Shown piece by piece: positions 11,944-25,400 of a stretch of DNA of 64,000 nucleotides (its first letter is position 1; every line of letters starts with the position of its first letter). The notes under the pieces were generated by a model. The model saw nothing but the letters and a program-made list of their open reading frames with translations. It searched no databases and was not told where the DNA came from. Position numbers and translations under genes: made by a program. The stretch lies in assembly GCF_910592395.1 (NCBI RefSeq), contig NC_088325.1:10170109-10234108 (forward strand), read 5' to 3'. This DNA is from Lineus longissimus (Eukaryota; Nemertea; Pilidiophora; Heteronemertea; Lineidae).

Positions 11944-12874
11944 GTCGCTAAGTGCGTCTGTTAAAGAATGCTGCAGTTCTTCATGAGTGAGTTTTCGCTA
12001 ACCCGTTCCTAGAGCCAATCCACCAAGAATGACCCACTTTTGTGTGGCAAGTCTACAATTATTGGGCATCTGCGCAGGATCAACAAACTGGCTCCTTAAA
12101 TCAGATAGGCAATTGCGCTAGGCAAGCCAAGAGGACATGATGATTGATAAAGCCAAAAACAGATTTCAAAACTTCAAAATCTTCAGTCGTGATTGCGAAA
12201 GCATTTTTGTATAGTTCTCCTAACAGGATTGGGAACGAGATGCATTCTCGGTGGAATGGTTCTCGGACGGGATAGCAAAAACTTACTAGCATCAGTAGTA
12301 ACGCTTTGTAACCAACGGTATTCTAGATCTGGTCCCGGAGAGGAAGACCAGTTAACTGCATGCATGAGACCAACTCAAATCCATTTCTCACCCCACTGAA
12401 AGGGGTGTGCATTCAAGTTGCGTCCTGCCAGTGCCTCCCTGCAGAAGCGGCTTCAGAAATTTCATGGACGCAGATGTGTACACCCCTTCTTTGGCTTTGG
12501 GAGTGAACCTCCCTGGCAAGTACTGTCCATGTAAACCCACTAATGTATTTATACGAATTTGGTGAAGCTGTATCTGATCTACATATGTATGTTGTGTTTT
12601 TATTATAACTGAGATACAAACCCCATGGGTCATTTTAATGATAGTGAGATATCTGTTTTATATCCAGAATCTGTGTCACCCAATGTTGTTCTAGTCACTA
12701 AAGGTTTTGGTCTTAATTTTCAATTCTTGAAAAGTCCTGAGAACAAGCCTGCTTTTGTCATTGTTTGTTACAATAAAATCTATGTTCAAAATCGTTTTTG
12801 TCTTTGCATTTCATCTGACTTTGCTTGGAGATTTGAAACATATTTCAAAGGGCTATACGCCGTTCATGTACACT
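11944..12874. other. RING gene 3' UTR and flank
   Basis: No further gene is supported. The sequence after the RING stop probably forms its 3' UTR as far as the signal at 12772-12777. The open frames here are short and lack recognisable domains. Confidence 0.4.
12772..12777 (+). terminator. Poly(A) signal candidate
   Basis: AATAAA about 830 bp after the RING gene stop, the first canonical signal on that strand that I found, and just before the minisatellite starts. Confidence 0.4.
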
Positions 12875-14092
12875 GACTTGTCTTCGGCACACATCCTTGA
12901 TGAAGTACTTGGAGTTATGCAACCGTTGTCTTTTATTTGGCACAACCAGCAGGCCAAATAACTGGTTGTCTTCTGATGGTTTTTTTTCGAGAAGTATGAC
13001 CATGGTCTTCGGCATACATCCTTACAATGTACTCATATGGACTATGGTCATAAGGAGCAACTTAGTACAACCATTGTCTTTGGCACAACCAGCCACAACC
13101 AAGTGGACTGATTGTTATTAGGAGTATTTTAGAGAAGTTTGACCATTGTCTCTGGTAACCATCCTTTCTTAAATGGATCGGTGGTCGGGGGGGGGGTTGT
13201 TTTGTAGTAATCCATTGCTTTTGCCACGAACAGCAAGTCAAATAGGCCGTTTGTCTTTTGGAGAAGTTTGACCATGGTCTTCAGCACACATCTTTACTCA
13301 AGTGAACTTGATCATGAGGAAAATCTTTGGAGTAATACAACAGTGGTCCTTCTCACAACCAACAAGTCAGATGGACTGCTTGTCGATCATTTGAGGTGTT
13401 TTTGGAGAAGTATGAGCACGGTCCCTGGGACACATCCTTACTCAAGTGGACTGGTGGTCATAAGGAGCATCTTGGAGTAGTGCAACTGTGGTCTGGCACA
13501 ACCAACAAGTCAGATGGACTGCTTGTCAATCATTTGAGGTGTTTTTGGAGAAGTATGAGCATGGTCTTTGGCACACATCCTTACTCAAGGGGACTGGTGG
13601 TCATAAGGAACATCTTGGAGTAGTACAACTGTGGTCTGGCACAACCAACAAGTCAGATGGACTGCTTGTCGATTATTTGAGGTGTTTTTGGAGAAGTATG
13701 AGCATGGTCTTTGGCACACATCCTTACTCAAGTGGACTGGTGGTCATCAGGAACATCTTGGAGTAATACAACAGTGGTCTGGCACAACCAACAAGCCAAA
13801 TGGACTGCTTGACAATAATTTGAGGTGTTTTTGGAGAAGTATGAGCATGGTCTTTGGCACAAATCCTTACTCAAGTGGACTGGTGGTCATAAGGAACATC
13901 TTGGAGTAGTTGAACTGTGCTCTGGCACAACCAACAAGTCAGATGGACTGCTTGTCGATCATTTGAGGTGTTTTTGGAGAAGTATGAGCATGGTCTTTGG
14001 CACACATCCTTACTCAAGTGGACAGGTGGTCATAAGGAACATCTTGGAGTAGTACAACTGTGGTTTGGCACAACCAACAAGTCAAGTTAAGC
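12875..14092. repeat. 143-bp minisatellite, about 8 copies
   Basis: The unit contains tctggcacaaccaacaagtc, tttgaggtgtttttggagaa and catccttactcaagtgga, at a 143-bp period. The copies from about 13346 to 14092 are very alike. Those from 12875 to 13345 are diverged, shortened and carry a run of G at 13188. The period is not a multiple of three and every unit ends in a stop (cttggagtag), so the short open frames inside are artefacts of the repeat. Confidence 0.92.
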
Positions 14093-15787
14093 AAACTATT
14101 GATTACTCCATTAATTCTTGATTTTATTCAGACATTCTTTTCATATACACATTCATCAAATTAATTTCAGCAGAATCTGATAAGGAGTACAGAAAATCGT
14201 TTTCATAAATAATGCACTGTTTTAAAGCTGCATGCACATGTACACCTGGCCCACAGGTAGTAAAAGTTTTTAAGATAGATCGGTTTACAAAATATGAATA
14301 AAGCTATACTGTATAAACCATAAAGATGTACTTAAACCCAGAAAATATTCACGTGGCTTTCACTTTTTGCATTTAAAAATCACTGGAAAAATATTCGGCT
14401 GTGAGAAAGAAAATATATTTGCTATAAATGTAATTACTGTGGCAGTGTGGACAAAACACTAATTTAAAAGTACGCAAATGTTGCAATTTTGCAAAACCGC
14501 AAAATAAAAGTGTTGTGACTTTTTCTGGGTTTACCGTATGTTAGCAACAAATCTGGACATTTAAAAAACTTCTGACAAAAATTAAAACCGTGTCGCAGAT
14601 GAGCAATAAAAAATTGGGTGCAGATATGAAATTAGCAATGTTGTGCGATAAGAATATTCATTTAACATTCGTAAAAAGAAAAGTCATTAAAGAAACAGTT
14701 TTCAATCACAAATTGTATTCGAAACGCTTCGAGAATAAAGCAATCTTAAAGGACTTGTGCTGGCAAATAATGTGTGCTGATAAAAATTAGCAAAGGTGTG
14801 CTGTAGAATATTCATTTTACATTCATTACTTTAAAGACTAGTCATTAAGTCATTAAAGTAATGGTTTTAAAACATAAATTTTACTCGACATCATGAGGGC
14901 CTTGATACGGCAATACCAATTCATTGAAAAATGATCAAAGTTGACTTGCTATCTATTAGTACATTGAAATATGTAACCACTTTGAAAAAAGACCATCTGC
15001 TTAGGGGGAAAAACATTATACTGCTTGTACAGTAAAATTTGAATCAACACCATACATTTTTTATCAGTATTACTACATGTAGTACATGTATATGTAAGCT
15101 ACTTGCAATAACTAAGAGTAACCTACACAAGAACCTCCCTTAGGACACAAGGTGGCCTCGAAGACGGGTTGTGACACTGCCCAAGACATTTCCAGGATCG
15201 GCAACTGTGGAATTGGTCCTCTGTGCGTTTTTGTATGTAATCGTTGATGTCGTCGTTGCATTAAATTTGATCAGAGAATATTCGTTGTCAAATTGACCTC
15301 TCTAATCAGGACACCTCTCCATTAAGGACAGCACTTGTCAGTCCTGAGGGTGTCTTTAATAGAGAGGTTCTACTCTATTAGATTCTCGTATTAGCATAAC
15401 ATTTACATGCTGTGTGTTACTCTTGCCTCTGAAAACCACTTAACCATACCTCGATAAATAATTTAACAATCAATATTTATAAGCAAATACATGCGGATGT
15501 ATTAATATATATAAACAACAACCAGGCCTAAAGCGCACCGCATGGAGAATCAGTTCCCCAACTTACCAAGAATTATTTATATTTAACATCATTGATGCAT
15601 CAACCTGCACGAAGATGACCAAGGTTCGAGTCAGATTGAAATCAGAAGAGCCTGATAATTCAGTCAGATTTTGAACTTTCTCCATTTTATGTGGAACTTT
15701 GATGATGGGAAGGTAGAAGGGTAGCTGACTGCTTGGTAATAATGCTCTCAATTAAGCCACTGGTCCTTTAACGAACCTCAATACCAG
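14093..15787. other. Intergenic, repeats only
   Basis: AT-rich sequence with no supported exon. It holds a degraded pogo/Tigger-like element at about 15131-15380. At 15680-15780 a block reappears, reverse-complemented, near 48835-48925 (ttaaaggacca ... cccatcatcaaa), so that part is an interspersed repeat. Confidence 0.4.
15131..15380. mobile_element. Degraded pogo/Tigger-like MITE
   Basis: The left end (gaacctcccttaggacac) and the right third (aggacacctctccattaagg ... tagagaggttctac) match the family described at 43464-43645. The middle is replaced by unrelated sequence. Confidence 0.55.
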
Positions 15788-15929
15788 ATGAAAACAACCT
15801 CACTTTGCTGAACAAGGAAGCAGTTTTTTACGAAGATTATTGGAAAAACTTGCTCCTTTTCCCAGGAGACCAGCTCGGTGAGTTGGAAAACTGTCCGACT
15901 CTCAGCAAGTTGGACTACTACATTACCAG
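15788..15929 (+). CDS. Candidate internal exon, unrecognised
   Basis: A 142-nt open stretch lies between an acceptor (cctcaataccag) and a good donor (attaccag|gtgaga). In its open frame it contains LTLLNKEAVFYEDYW and ENCPTLSKLDYYITR. I could not find partner exons or a family. The second half aligns with a fragment at 3847-3938, so it may belong to a duplicated gene or to an interspersed repeat. It lies 550 bp from the 3' end of the SLC37 gene, which is on the other strand. Confidence 0.28.
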
Positions 15930-16485
15930 GTGAGAAGAGATATGATTGTACAAGCTTATTGCTAGTGAAATCATTTACAATTCACGAGAAAAAAAAGTGT
16001 ACAAAACTTATCAGTATTCCATTGTATTGCACAATCTACATTGAAAATTACAGCCCACGGCAGATTTTGCAGTTATGACATGAATTTCAAATCTCTATCA
16101 GGCTGGATTTTGAAATTTCCATCAGCCAGTGATTTTTTGTAATGAATGAGCTTGAAACCCAAAATTGGGAACTTTTTCAGACTTTTTCCACGATATACTG
16201 TTCTAAGGTATAAGTTACTGTCTACCTACTGTCTTGGAATATTCAGTGGAGAAGCGGTTTGATATATTAGTTGGCACAAAATACCTCTTCATCAAAACAG
16301 CTATAGTTGATCACTCATAACACTATTTTGTGCTCGGAATTTGGGGTCGATATCTGCGAGTTAGAGGTGAGTGATAGATGCACTGTCCACATGCAGAATA
16401 CAGTCCTGAGTTTAGTTACCATGGATATATCACAGTCGTCATGGATACAGAGTCACTGTCACTATGGTAACATGGTTGCTATGGA

Positions 16486-19400
16486 TCAGGTACGAGAACC
16501 AACCAGATCTGGTTCGTCGTCGAGGATAGCGTCCACTCTGCAACACGATGATTTTTTGAATTCCTTCACCACCAATCGTATAAGAAACTAGAGGAGATAA
16601 AAAGAAAGAAAGAAAGTCAGATATTTGGTAAAAAAATAGACTTTAATCAGCTTTTAGTATAGACTTTAGAAAATATTTTTATGTTACATTAACGTTTGTG
16701 TTAGCTTTTTTAGTTACATGTGTATCCATCTAGACTTATTCAAGTTTACAGCCACTTCGCCATAGGGTCCAGTTGGTCTCTCAACATTTTAAAGACAAAT
16801 ACCAACATTAGCCCAACTAATAGCAACATTAGCCCAACTAAGGCCTCTTTCCTTCGGTGAATTTCATTGACAAATGATTGACAAAAGTAGTGTTAGGACT
16901 TAACGCTAATGTTCCTGCTAACGTTCATCTTCTCTCCCTCCTGGAAGGAGAGGACCCGATTGACGAAGTGTTTGTCACCATTGATAGATCCAGATGATTA
17001 TTGTGATGATGTTAGTTTCTGAGCATAAATATGACGATATGTTAGTTTTCAGAAAAGACCATTTAAAGCCAAATATTACATTTCTAACATGACCACATAC
17101 AATTTGAAACATAAATTTGCATAAAAACAATCGGACTTGTGTAAATACCCATTAAGTAGTATAGCGACTAATGTGGTATTTTTCAATAAAACTTGCATAA
17201 ACAAGAAATCATTTTCAAATAGCAAAGGTATGTGACCAATTTTTAATAGATCAGGCTTTTCAGGCCATGTCCATTTACAGCTATTGAATTCAAATTTTGA
17301 AAATTATGGATGCCTCCTAAATTAGGACACTTTCCATGAGATTAACCCTCACTAGATATTCAATGTAATACAAATATATATGGCAGAGACGCTCAAGATA
17401 ATTAGCCGGTACACCAATATTAAATTCATCATGTTATAATAAATATTTACTATTCTAGCTGTATTATGCACATAGTAAAAGCTATATAGCTCTAGTATGA
17501 ATAAACAATATATTTTCAGCAGTGTTAGCAGAGATTGTAAGCTCTGATCAGAATAAAGAATATAATACATGTATTTTCAGCAGAGTTAGCAGACAGTGTA
17601 AGCTTCTATTCAGCTGTAGTTAATGTGAAGTACAATTCAAAATCAACTGTGACTGAGATCAAGATTTTGTGCCAATGTACAAACATTCGACTTATTGATT
17701 AACTCATTTACAAATATTCAACAGCATTAAAACCATTTCGCTGTTGATGACGTGCACAGCATGTCATGCCTCTTGTCCTGCTCTGGTGCATGCCATGCAG
17801 AGCACATCATGAAATAAGACTTTAATTCAAACTTGGCTGTAGTTTCTCTAAATATGCTATACACACTCGGGAAACATTAGCTTTGTCCAAATACTAGAGG
17901 TGGTGACACTTTTGAATAAAATTTGAGCACTTACAGCGATTTCACTATTGCTCAGGGCTGCCAGCCAGTGCTCAGCGCAGAAATGGCCAAAAATGGCTTT
18001 TGCATTATAAGGGCTAATACAAGTAAGTAGTTCATGTACACGTATATTGTAGTGGTCAGAGTCTAGAGTTTAGTGTTGGTGCCAAATGCGAGATATAATG
18101 CTGGGTCTACATTTCTATTTCAACACATTAGTGACTTTAAAACACTCTCCCTCTCCTACTTGAGCAAAATGAAAACCATACCAATCAATCAAAACATTAA
18201 TTATAAAGTTCCATTATATAACATAAACAATATCATCACTATACAAGAAACAACTGCAACAGCAGATAGAAATTTTACAATGTCCCACGAACTAATGTCG
18301 CACTTTTTTTTCGGTTGTGATTTCTGCGATTTTAATTTCTGTCTTAAGATTATGACGATACATACCAAAAGAGCACAGATGTCTGCACCAATCAGCATAT
18401 AGAAGACATTTTTCCATCCTGTGGGGACGATGAGGCCAGTGAGAAGGGGACCCAGGGCGGCACCTGGAATAGAATTTTTGATAAGGTTGTGATTTTTATA
18501 ATTATCTGAGAACAATACAGTAGAACCTCTCTATTAAGGACACCTTGAATAGTCAAATTGAATAGAAACAACCAATTTGGGACCAAAACTAGTGTCCTTA
18601 ATAGAGAGGTTGTCCTTAATAGAGAGGTGTCCGCTAAGGGAGGTTCCACGGTACTAGAATAGAACCTCTCTATTACGGACATCCTTTTAGACTGGACTGA
18701 CAAGTGCTGTCCTTAATAGACAGCACATGAAGGAAAAAGTGGAAAGGTGCTCTACGTACCCATTGAGCCAGTTCCATCAATGATAGCAGTGACAGTCGCT
18801 AAGGCTTTAGCATTTCCGTGGAGGGATTCGTGAGTACCAAGATCGGCAGAGACAGCAGTGGTAATCAGCGCGTACGGACCATTGACTATAGCACCAGTCA
18901 GCAGGAGTAAAACTGAAAGACAAACCAGGCACGATTAGAAAGATTCACACCAGTGCTTAAAGATCTCCACTGGTTGCCTGTGAACCGTCGGATTGACTTT
19001 AAGATTCTCTGCCTAACACACAAGGCACTCAATACCGGCGCTCCCGAGTACCTGGCATCACTACTGAAACCCCACTCGGGGAGTCGTGTGACAAGGAGGA
19101 GCACCGGAAACATGTTACTTGTTCCCAGACCGAAGACAGGATTAGGAACTCGTAGTTTTCAGGCTGCCGCAGCCAGATTCTGGAATACCCTCCCCGACAC
19201 CCTCAAGAACAATAAGGACACCTTGTCTTTCAGAAAGGGACTAAAGACCTGGCTCTTTACCATCAAAAGCGCTTGAGCAGTCTTTACTGATTAGCGCTAT
19301 ATAAATATAAACATTACATTACATTACATTACAAGACATCATGGGAAGATCAGTGGCATTGTGGTTTAGGAATTGATACCAAACCTCATCAAATACTGCG

Positions 19401-22400
19401 AGGGTGGAGCTAGTGTAGGTTTTGGGAGAGATGACAGCAGACAACCTTAGTGAGACTGCATAGATCATTAACAGATTACTTAACTGCATTAGATCATTAC
19501 TTCAATCAAAATACTTCAGTCACTGCTCCTTAGCGTCCCAAGAAGACATTTGGATGATGAGGCCCTTAAAATTTGTGCAATGACTTATCCATTGAAAAGA
19601 ACTATATAAGAAATGGAGATTTAAATTGTTCTCACCTATATACAAAGTTAAATTTTGGTTTCCATACGCTTCATAGATGAACATCTGGAATAAAAAAACA
19701 CAACCAGTGGAGTAAACAATAAATCAGGAGCAACCCACTCCAAGTACCAAGTGAAGATTTGCAATGTAACTTAAGCAGGTACAATTGGTCTTCTTTTATA
19801 TTAAGATGCTAAATATTTTCTGCTCCAAGTGATTTCAAACATTCCTTTAGGATTCTATGTCAACTGCCCGCAGATTCTCAGCACTTTTTATCTCTGAAAT
19901 ATTTGCACCACGAAACTACTCAATTTGGTCAGAAATGATATCATCACTATTTCATTCTCTGTTCATTGGGTACAGTAATCATTTTTTCTCTTCAAAATCC
20001 CTCATTTAAGTCCATGAAAAATTCAGCCTCGCAATCATCACAAATTCTAAGATTTCTAGCTGACAATGATATAAATTAACTTACCATTGGTGCGGCTAAT
20101 GTCAACATGACTAGACAGGTGGCAGCACGAGCACCGGTGTAGTCTGAAACCACGCCAGCGACGATCCCTCCTACGATACCGCCGACATCAAACAGAGCCG
20201 ACAAATCAGCGGCCTGTTCCGGATCGTAGTTTGCGCCAGTGTGGTTGATATAGTTCGGCAACCAGAAGAGGAATGTGTAGCTGACAAGCTTCGCGAAGAA
20301 AAGGCAGAGAGAGAACTCGATCACACCCTGGAGAAGAAAACATCAACATATCACACCAAGATTCGGCCGAGATTTTGACCTGAGGACGACTAATGTACCT
20401 AGATAAACTGCTGTGAGGTCAGGCTAAGCTACTAGGTAAAATTCTGGGGGGTTAATGTCCTGGGGGAAAATGTCCGGGGGTACATGTCCTGGGGGTAAAT
20501 GTCCTGTGGGGGTAAATGTCCAGGGGGTAATTGTCCTGCTTCTAGCTAGAGTGCAGGGGGCACGGGGGTGGGGGGCATATGCCCCTAAGGGTCATCAATA
20601 AAATTTGTTTTCATGCAGATCTTGTCTCTTTTCTGCCACATGACTGTAAGCTAGATACAGGACAGCTACTTACAGGAATTCTGAGCGCACTTAAAAATGA
20701 TATGGCTTGAGCACCGTGGTGTGGTGCGGTGGCATGTTCAGTAGCAACTCCGTCTTCATTCTCCAATAATTTCGCACTTTCACTCTGAAATTCAAAGGAA
20801 ACTTTTTCGCAGATTATTCTGATTCATGAGGCAGTAGTACAGTGGAACCTCTCTTAATGGACACTTCTCCATTAAGGCCAACCTCTCTCCATTAAGGACA
20901 CTAGTTTTAGTCCCAAATTGGTTGTTTCCATTCAATTTGACCTCTCTAATCAGGATACCTCTCTATTAAGGACAGCACTTGTCAGTCCCGAGGGAGTCCT
21001 TAATAGAGAGGTTTTACTGTACTGTTAACTCAAAAATTTTCACATGTCGGTTGTTTTCATGTTTTTTTGGCATTCAGGTTAGGCATGTAGCAAGAAGTAA
21101 AAGTCTGAAATCCACCTAAAATTGGAAATTTGACATCCCTGCATATTCCCTCCACTTACCTCGACATTCCGGTTCCCATTCACCAAACCTTCCCAGGTCC
21201 TCACCACCTTCTCCTGAGGCTTCTGATTACCAACCTGGTCCGGGTCCTCGCACCCGACGTCTTCAGGACTGGGCACCAGGAAGAGCCACACGATAATCCC
21301 CATGCAGAAGATGATGATGCCCGGAACTATGAACGATAATCCCCACTGTTTGTCCACGAAAACTCCAGGGATAACAGAGCCGAGGATGTTACCAACCGAT
21401 GTGTGGGAGTTCCAGACCCCCATGATAAAACCTCGCCTGAAATTAAAAAGGTAGTTTGACACGACTGGTGTTACTGGTTTTAATGGGTATGCCGTTCGTA
21501 ATGCTAGTCCAGGAAAGAAGAAATGAGGTTACATGTACACACAATGTTGGCAGTTAACATGCATACACATTTGCTGCATCTTGGTATTTATAGAATGTGC
21601 ATATCTGCCAACACAACGACGGCCATGCTGATATCTATATTTAGTACGTATTTCCCCAATTGGAAGTTTTCAAGAGAAAATTGTATCTATTCGAGTTAAT
21701 CTTTCCCTACTTACTTGCCCTTCCCGAACCAATTCCCCACACAAGCAACAACACCAGGCCAGCCTGTAGCTTGGAAAAATCCACCAACAACCTGAAACAA
21801 AACATAGAAATTAACTTTTAAATGTTTTTGTCCTTGTAAAATACTCCTCCTAGGACTCTGAATCATTGCTGGCAGAAGCTGGGACAAATCCGATGGGTAT
21901 GTTCGTGTCAGGTATCTTCATTTGCGTCTGCACAAAAACAGGTGCTCAATTTTAAAACCATTTGGTGGCCCACAAAAATATTTTAGTCATGCAGGAACAG
22001 TAGTGACACACAACAGCCAAACAGACCAGTCATATGTCATAATTGCTGCGGTGACCACTGAATTTAGGCAATGACACAATGGTATTTTGAGGGGAACAGT
22101 ACGGCCATTTTGAATGGCTTATGTGTAGTCACCGGATGTAGAGGTTACACAACACGCCCCTTGCATGGGCCTAGTATCACGGGCGACTATCAAAGACTTC
22201 AAAGCTAGAAAGAGGGATTCATAACTCACCTGTACACCTAAGTAATAAGTCAACGAGTGTATCTGCCAGTAATACCCCATTCCGAACGCAGCAGTAAGAA
22301 TCCCACTCCCGAACATTCCGAGGGTGAGGTACGTCCTCAAGTTCATCCGTTCGGCAATATGTCCACTGATGAACATGGAGATGGCGTAGCTGAACAGATA

Positions 22401-25400
22401 GACGTAGTCGAGGCTCCCCAGGAGCTGTTCATAGTTGTCATGTTCTGCAAAAGAATCGCAAATGAACATAATACATAAGCAATGCATCATGATAGTTTCG
22501 CTTCAGCTTAGTGCATTGCTTCCTTGTATTAAAGAGGTACGCCATATCAACTGACTGTTCGTCCAACAATAGCTATTTCTGATGCCGGGCATAGTCAGAC
22601 ATAATGCATGCCACATGCATGCATGCTCGTGCGTTATCTGTAAGCAAAAGGTGTATCAATTTTCCCGATTGCTATATGTTAATTTAGCATATATGCCAGT
22701 ACTCAGTTTGTCCTTATAGAGAGGTGTCCCCTGGTTGTCATCACACCGATCTCAATACAAGTCCCTGACAAACTTACCAAACGGTTCCCAACTGCACCAG
22801 TTGTCAGTGTCATTGGCATACTTAGGAGGGCGAATCAAATTGGAACAGTTTCTGTGGAGGACACTCTGAAGAGGAGAGGATGAACTTTATAAACGATCAC
22901 ATAAAAACAATGATAAGATTCAGAAACTGAACAATACTGGGGATGACGACATTTTGAAATGTTGTAGGGTTGTAGGCCTACACTGGATGTTTTGAAAAGT
23001 TTCTTAGCAAAATGTTGCCAAAGACAATGTCAGTACTTCGGTGTTAATAAAGACCAGTGAAATATTATTGGGGTTCAGTATGTAAAATAGATGTATAGAG
23101 CAGCCTTCATTAAACTCAATCTTCCCCAGGCGAACTTCAATTTCTGTCCATTATACTTATTTCATGCAGAGCAAATTTCCTCTGCATGAAATATTAGATT
23201 ATAAATAGATTTAAAAATCTTCAAACAAATGACCTTACAAGTGGAAGTTATATCAAAGTACATTTAAATATATCATACATGTACATGTCATTGTGTCAGT
23301 GTTATCTACATGGGTCAATAATTAATCACGTAAGATTTTAGGAAATACATGATAAACTTACATTTACAATTATAATACAAAGACAAGAATGATCACATGA
23401 ATCTACAGTTTAATGAACTTCCTGCAACTCCGGTTAGGGGAAAAATAACAGGAACGTGAGATCTGAGCAAAGGAGAGTTGAAAATAGAGGGCCTATGGCA
23501 GGCGGTGGGTATTGTTTGAAGTATGCCCCTTTGCTCATTGCGGGGCTTGAATGAAAGATGAGGGTCAATTCATAACAAGCGAACTATTAAAAAAGACGAA
23601 AAAAACTTTTTTGGAAGAAGGATGCTCTTCACATGTCATCGGGAGTGACCCTCACCCCGTCGGCCAACATCAATGTCATCATACATACATACATACATAC
23701 ATATATTACTGCAAATAGGCTTTTTAGCCTGTAGCAGGTTTTTTCTTCTTAACTTTTTCTGCTGATTGCGGGAGTGCGGTGGGGCGGAAGCGAGGGTTTA
23801 GGATTGGTTTTGGGTCCAGGCTAAATGACTCAGATTTGTAGTGGGCATCTATCTGGTTTTTAAATATATTTAGGGACTCGGCGTTAACAATATGGTTCGG
23901 TAGGCTGTTCCATGGGTCAATGACTCGGTTTGAGAAAAAATACTTTCGTGTATCCATCCTGGCTCTAGGTTTGTTGAGTTTAAAAGAATGCCCTCTGGTC
24001 AGGTGTTTATCATCAGCTGGTCTGAGTAGTTTTTCTCCTTCAATATTATAAAATCCATGTGAGATTTTATACGCCTCTATCAAATCTCCTCGTAACCTTC
24101 TATATGCAAGACTAGGTAAACCTACGAGCTTTAATCTCTCTTCGTAGCTTTTGTCCCTCATACCTGGAATCATCTTTGTAGCACGTCTTTGTACATGGTC
24201 CTATGTTACCAGCAGAAGTTTTCAAACATAAATTTTTTTCATAAATTCTCTTTCACATTCCATCTTGGGGAAGTCTTCAGTGGTAACATGCATCAAAACA
24301 TTTCTTAGCACGGCACCTAGACAAAGGCCTACCAATTCCGAGCTTGGCCTAAAATAAACAGCAAAATTTATGTCATACAAATACCTTGACAACACTGATT
24401 GGTTTCCGTGACAAATGGTAGGAGGCGTAACAGAAGAACGTCAGCACCAGGATCAAACCTCGGTACCTAAAATGAAATGGGAAATTGATTGCATCTTGTC
24501 GATCACACAATTTGCTTCAAACCAGGGCCGTACATATGTACAAAAAGGCAGAGTGGTGTACCCTTTTACCTTGCATTTACCTACCCTTGATCCTGATGAT
24601 TTGCAAGGAGAAGGCTAGGCTAGGCTTCCACCTTATCAAGTGTCAGGTCTCAGCCTGCAGCACCACTTGGCTGCACAATGATTGGAGTTCAGCACGGTGA
24701 GGACCAGAGCATCAGCTTGACAGCTCGTGCCAAGACTTGCTGGAGCAGTACTTTCGCTGTTTAAAGAACTTGTGATGAGCCATCACCTCGGAGCCATTAT
24801 CTGGTAAATGTAAACACTGTAGTGAAGGCCTAGCCTACCCTCTAGTCCTTCCAGTCGGAGTTCACCACTAAAGATCCATGCACTTGATTGGGAACAACGT
24901 TTACGAAGACATCGCGTCACGTTACAGTAATGTAAAAATGCATGGTGACGTGACGGCACTATGTTATGTTAACGTTGGTCCAAATCAAGTGCATCCATGG
25001 ATCTAGTGCCAATCTCCAGAATGATTGTCGGGCGTGGGACTTGGTTGGGAAGACTGGTTTTGCGCTCTGATTGGATGATTCATTTAATCATTACCATCAT
25101 TTCACAACTTTTTTACCTCCAACTTTCCCAAACCCTTGATTAGGTGGGACAAAGTGCATCATAGAAGTGGCCTGCACTATAACTCTGCTCAGTGCATGTA
25201 GGCCTAGTATGATGTACTATCACTTTCATTCACTTTGACTATACTCACTGTGGTTGTTCTAGCCATCCAAAAAACACCCCAAAAATGCAATTTAAAGTCT
25301 CAAAAATGGATATTTCACTTGCTTTACTTACGTGACATTTCTGTTGCATGGAGATGAACCACATCTCTGCAACAGATCGACTGCTAGAGGAGGGGAATTA

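Noticed and set aside
13268-14052. A run of overlapping 70-92 codon ORFs as a repetitive protein gene
   Set aside because: They are the same 143-bp repeat read in successive frames. The period is not divisible by three and each unit carries a stop.
18201-18515. SLC37A2 ending by reading through at 18366 into the downstream sequence
   Set aside because: The 98-nt exon has a good donor (cttttg|gtatgt). The exon at 16486-16587 fits in phase and supplies the conserved RLVVKEF-type tail.
21710-21720. A GC-AG intron in SLC37A2 (aagg|gcaagt)
   Set aside because: A normal donor (ggcaa|gtaagt) five bases on gives the right phase and the conserved GKGKRGF sequence.
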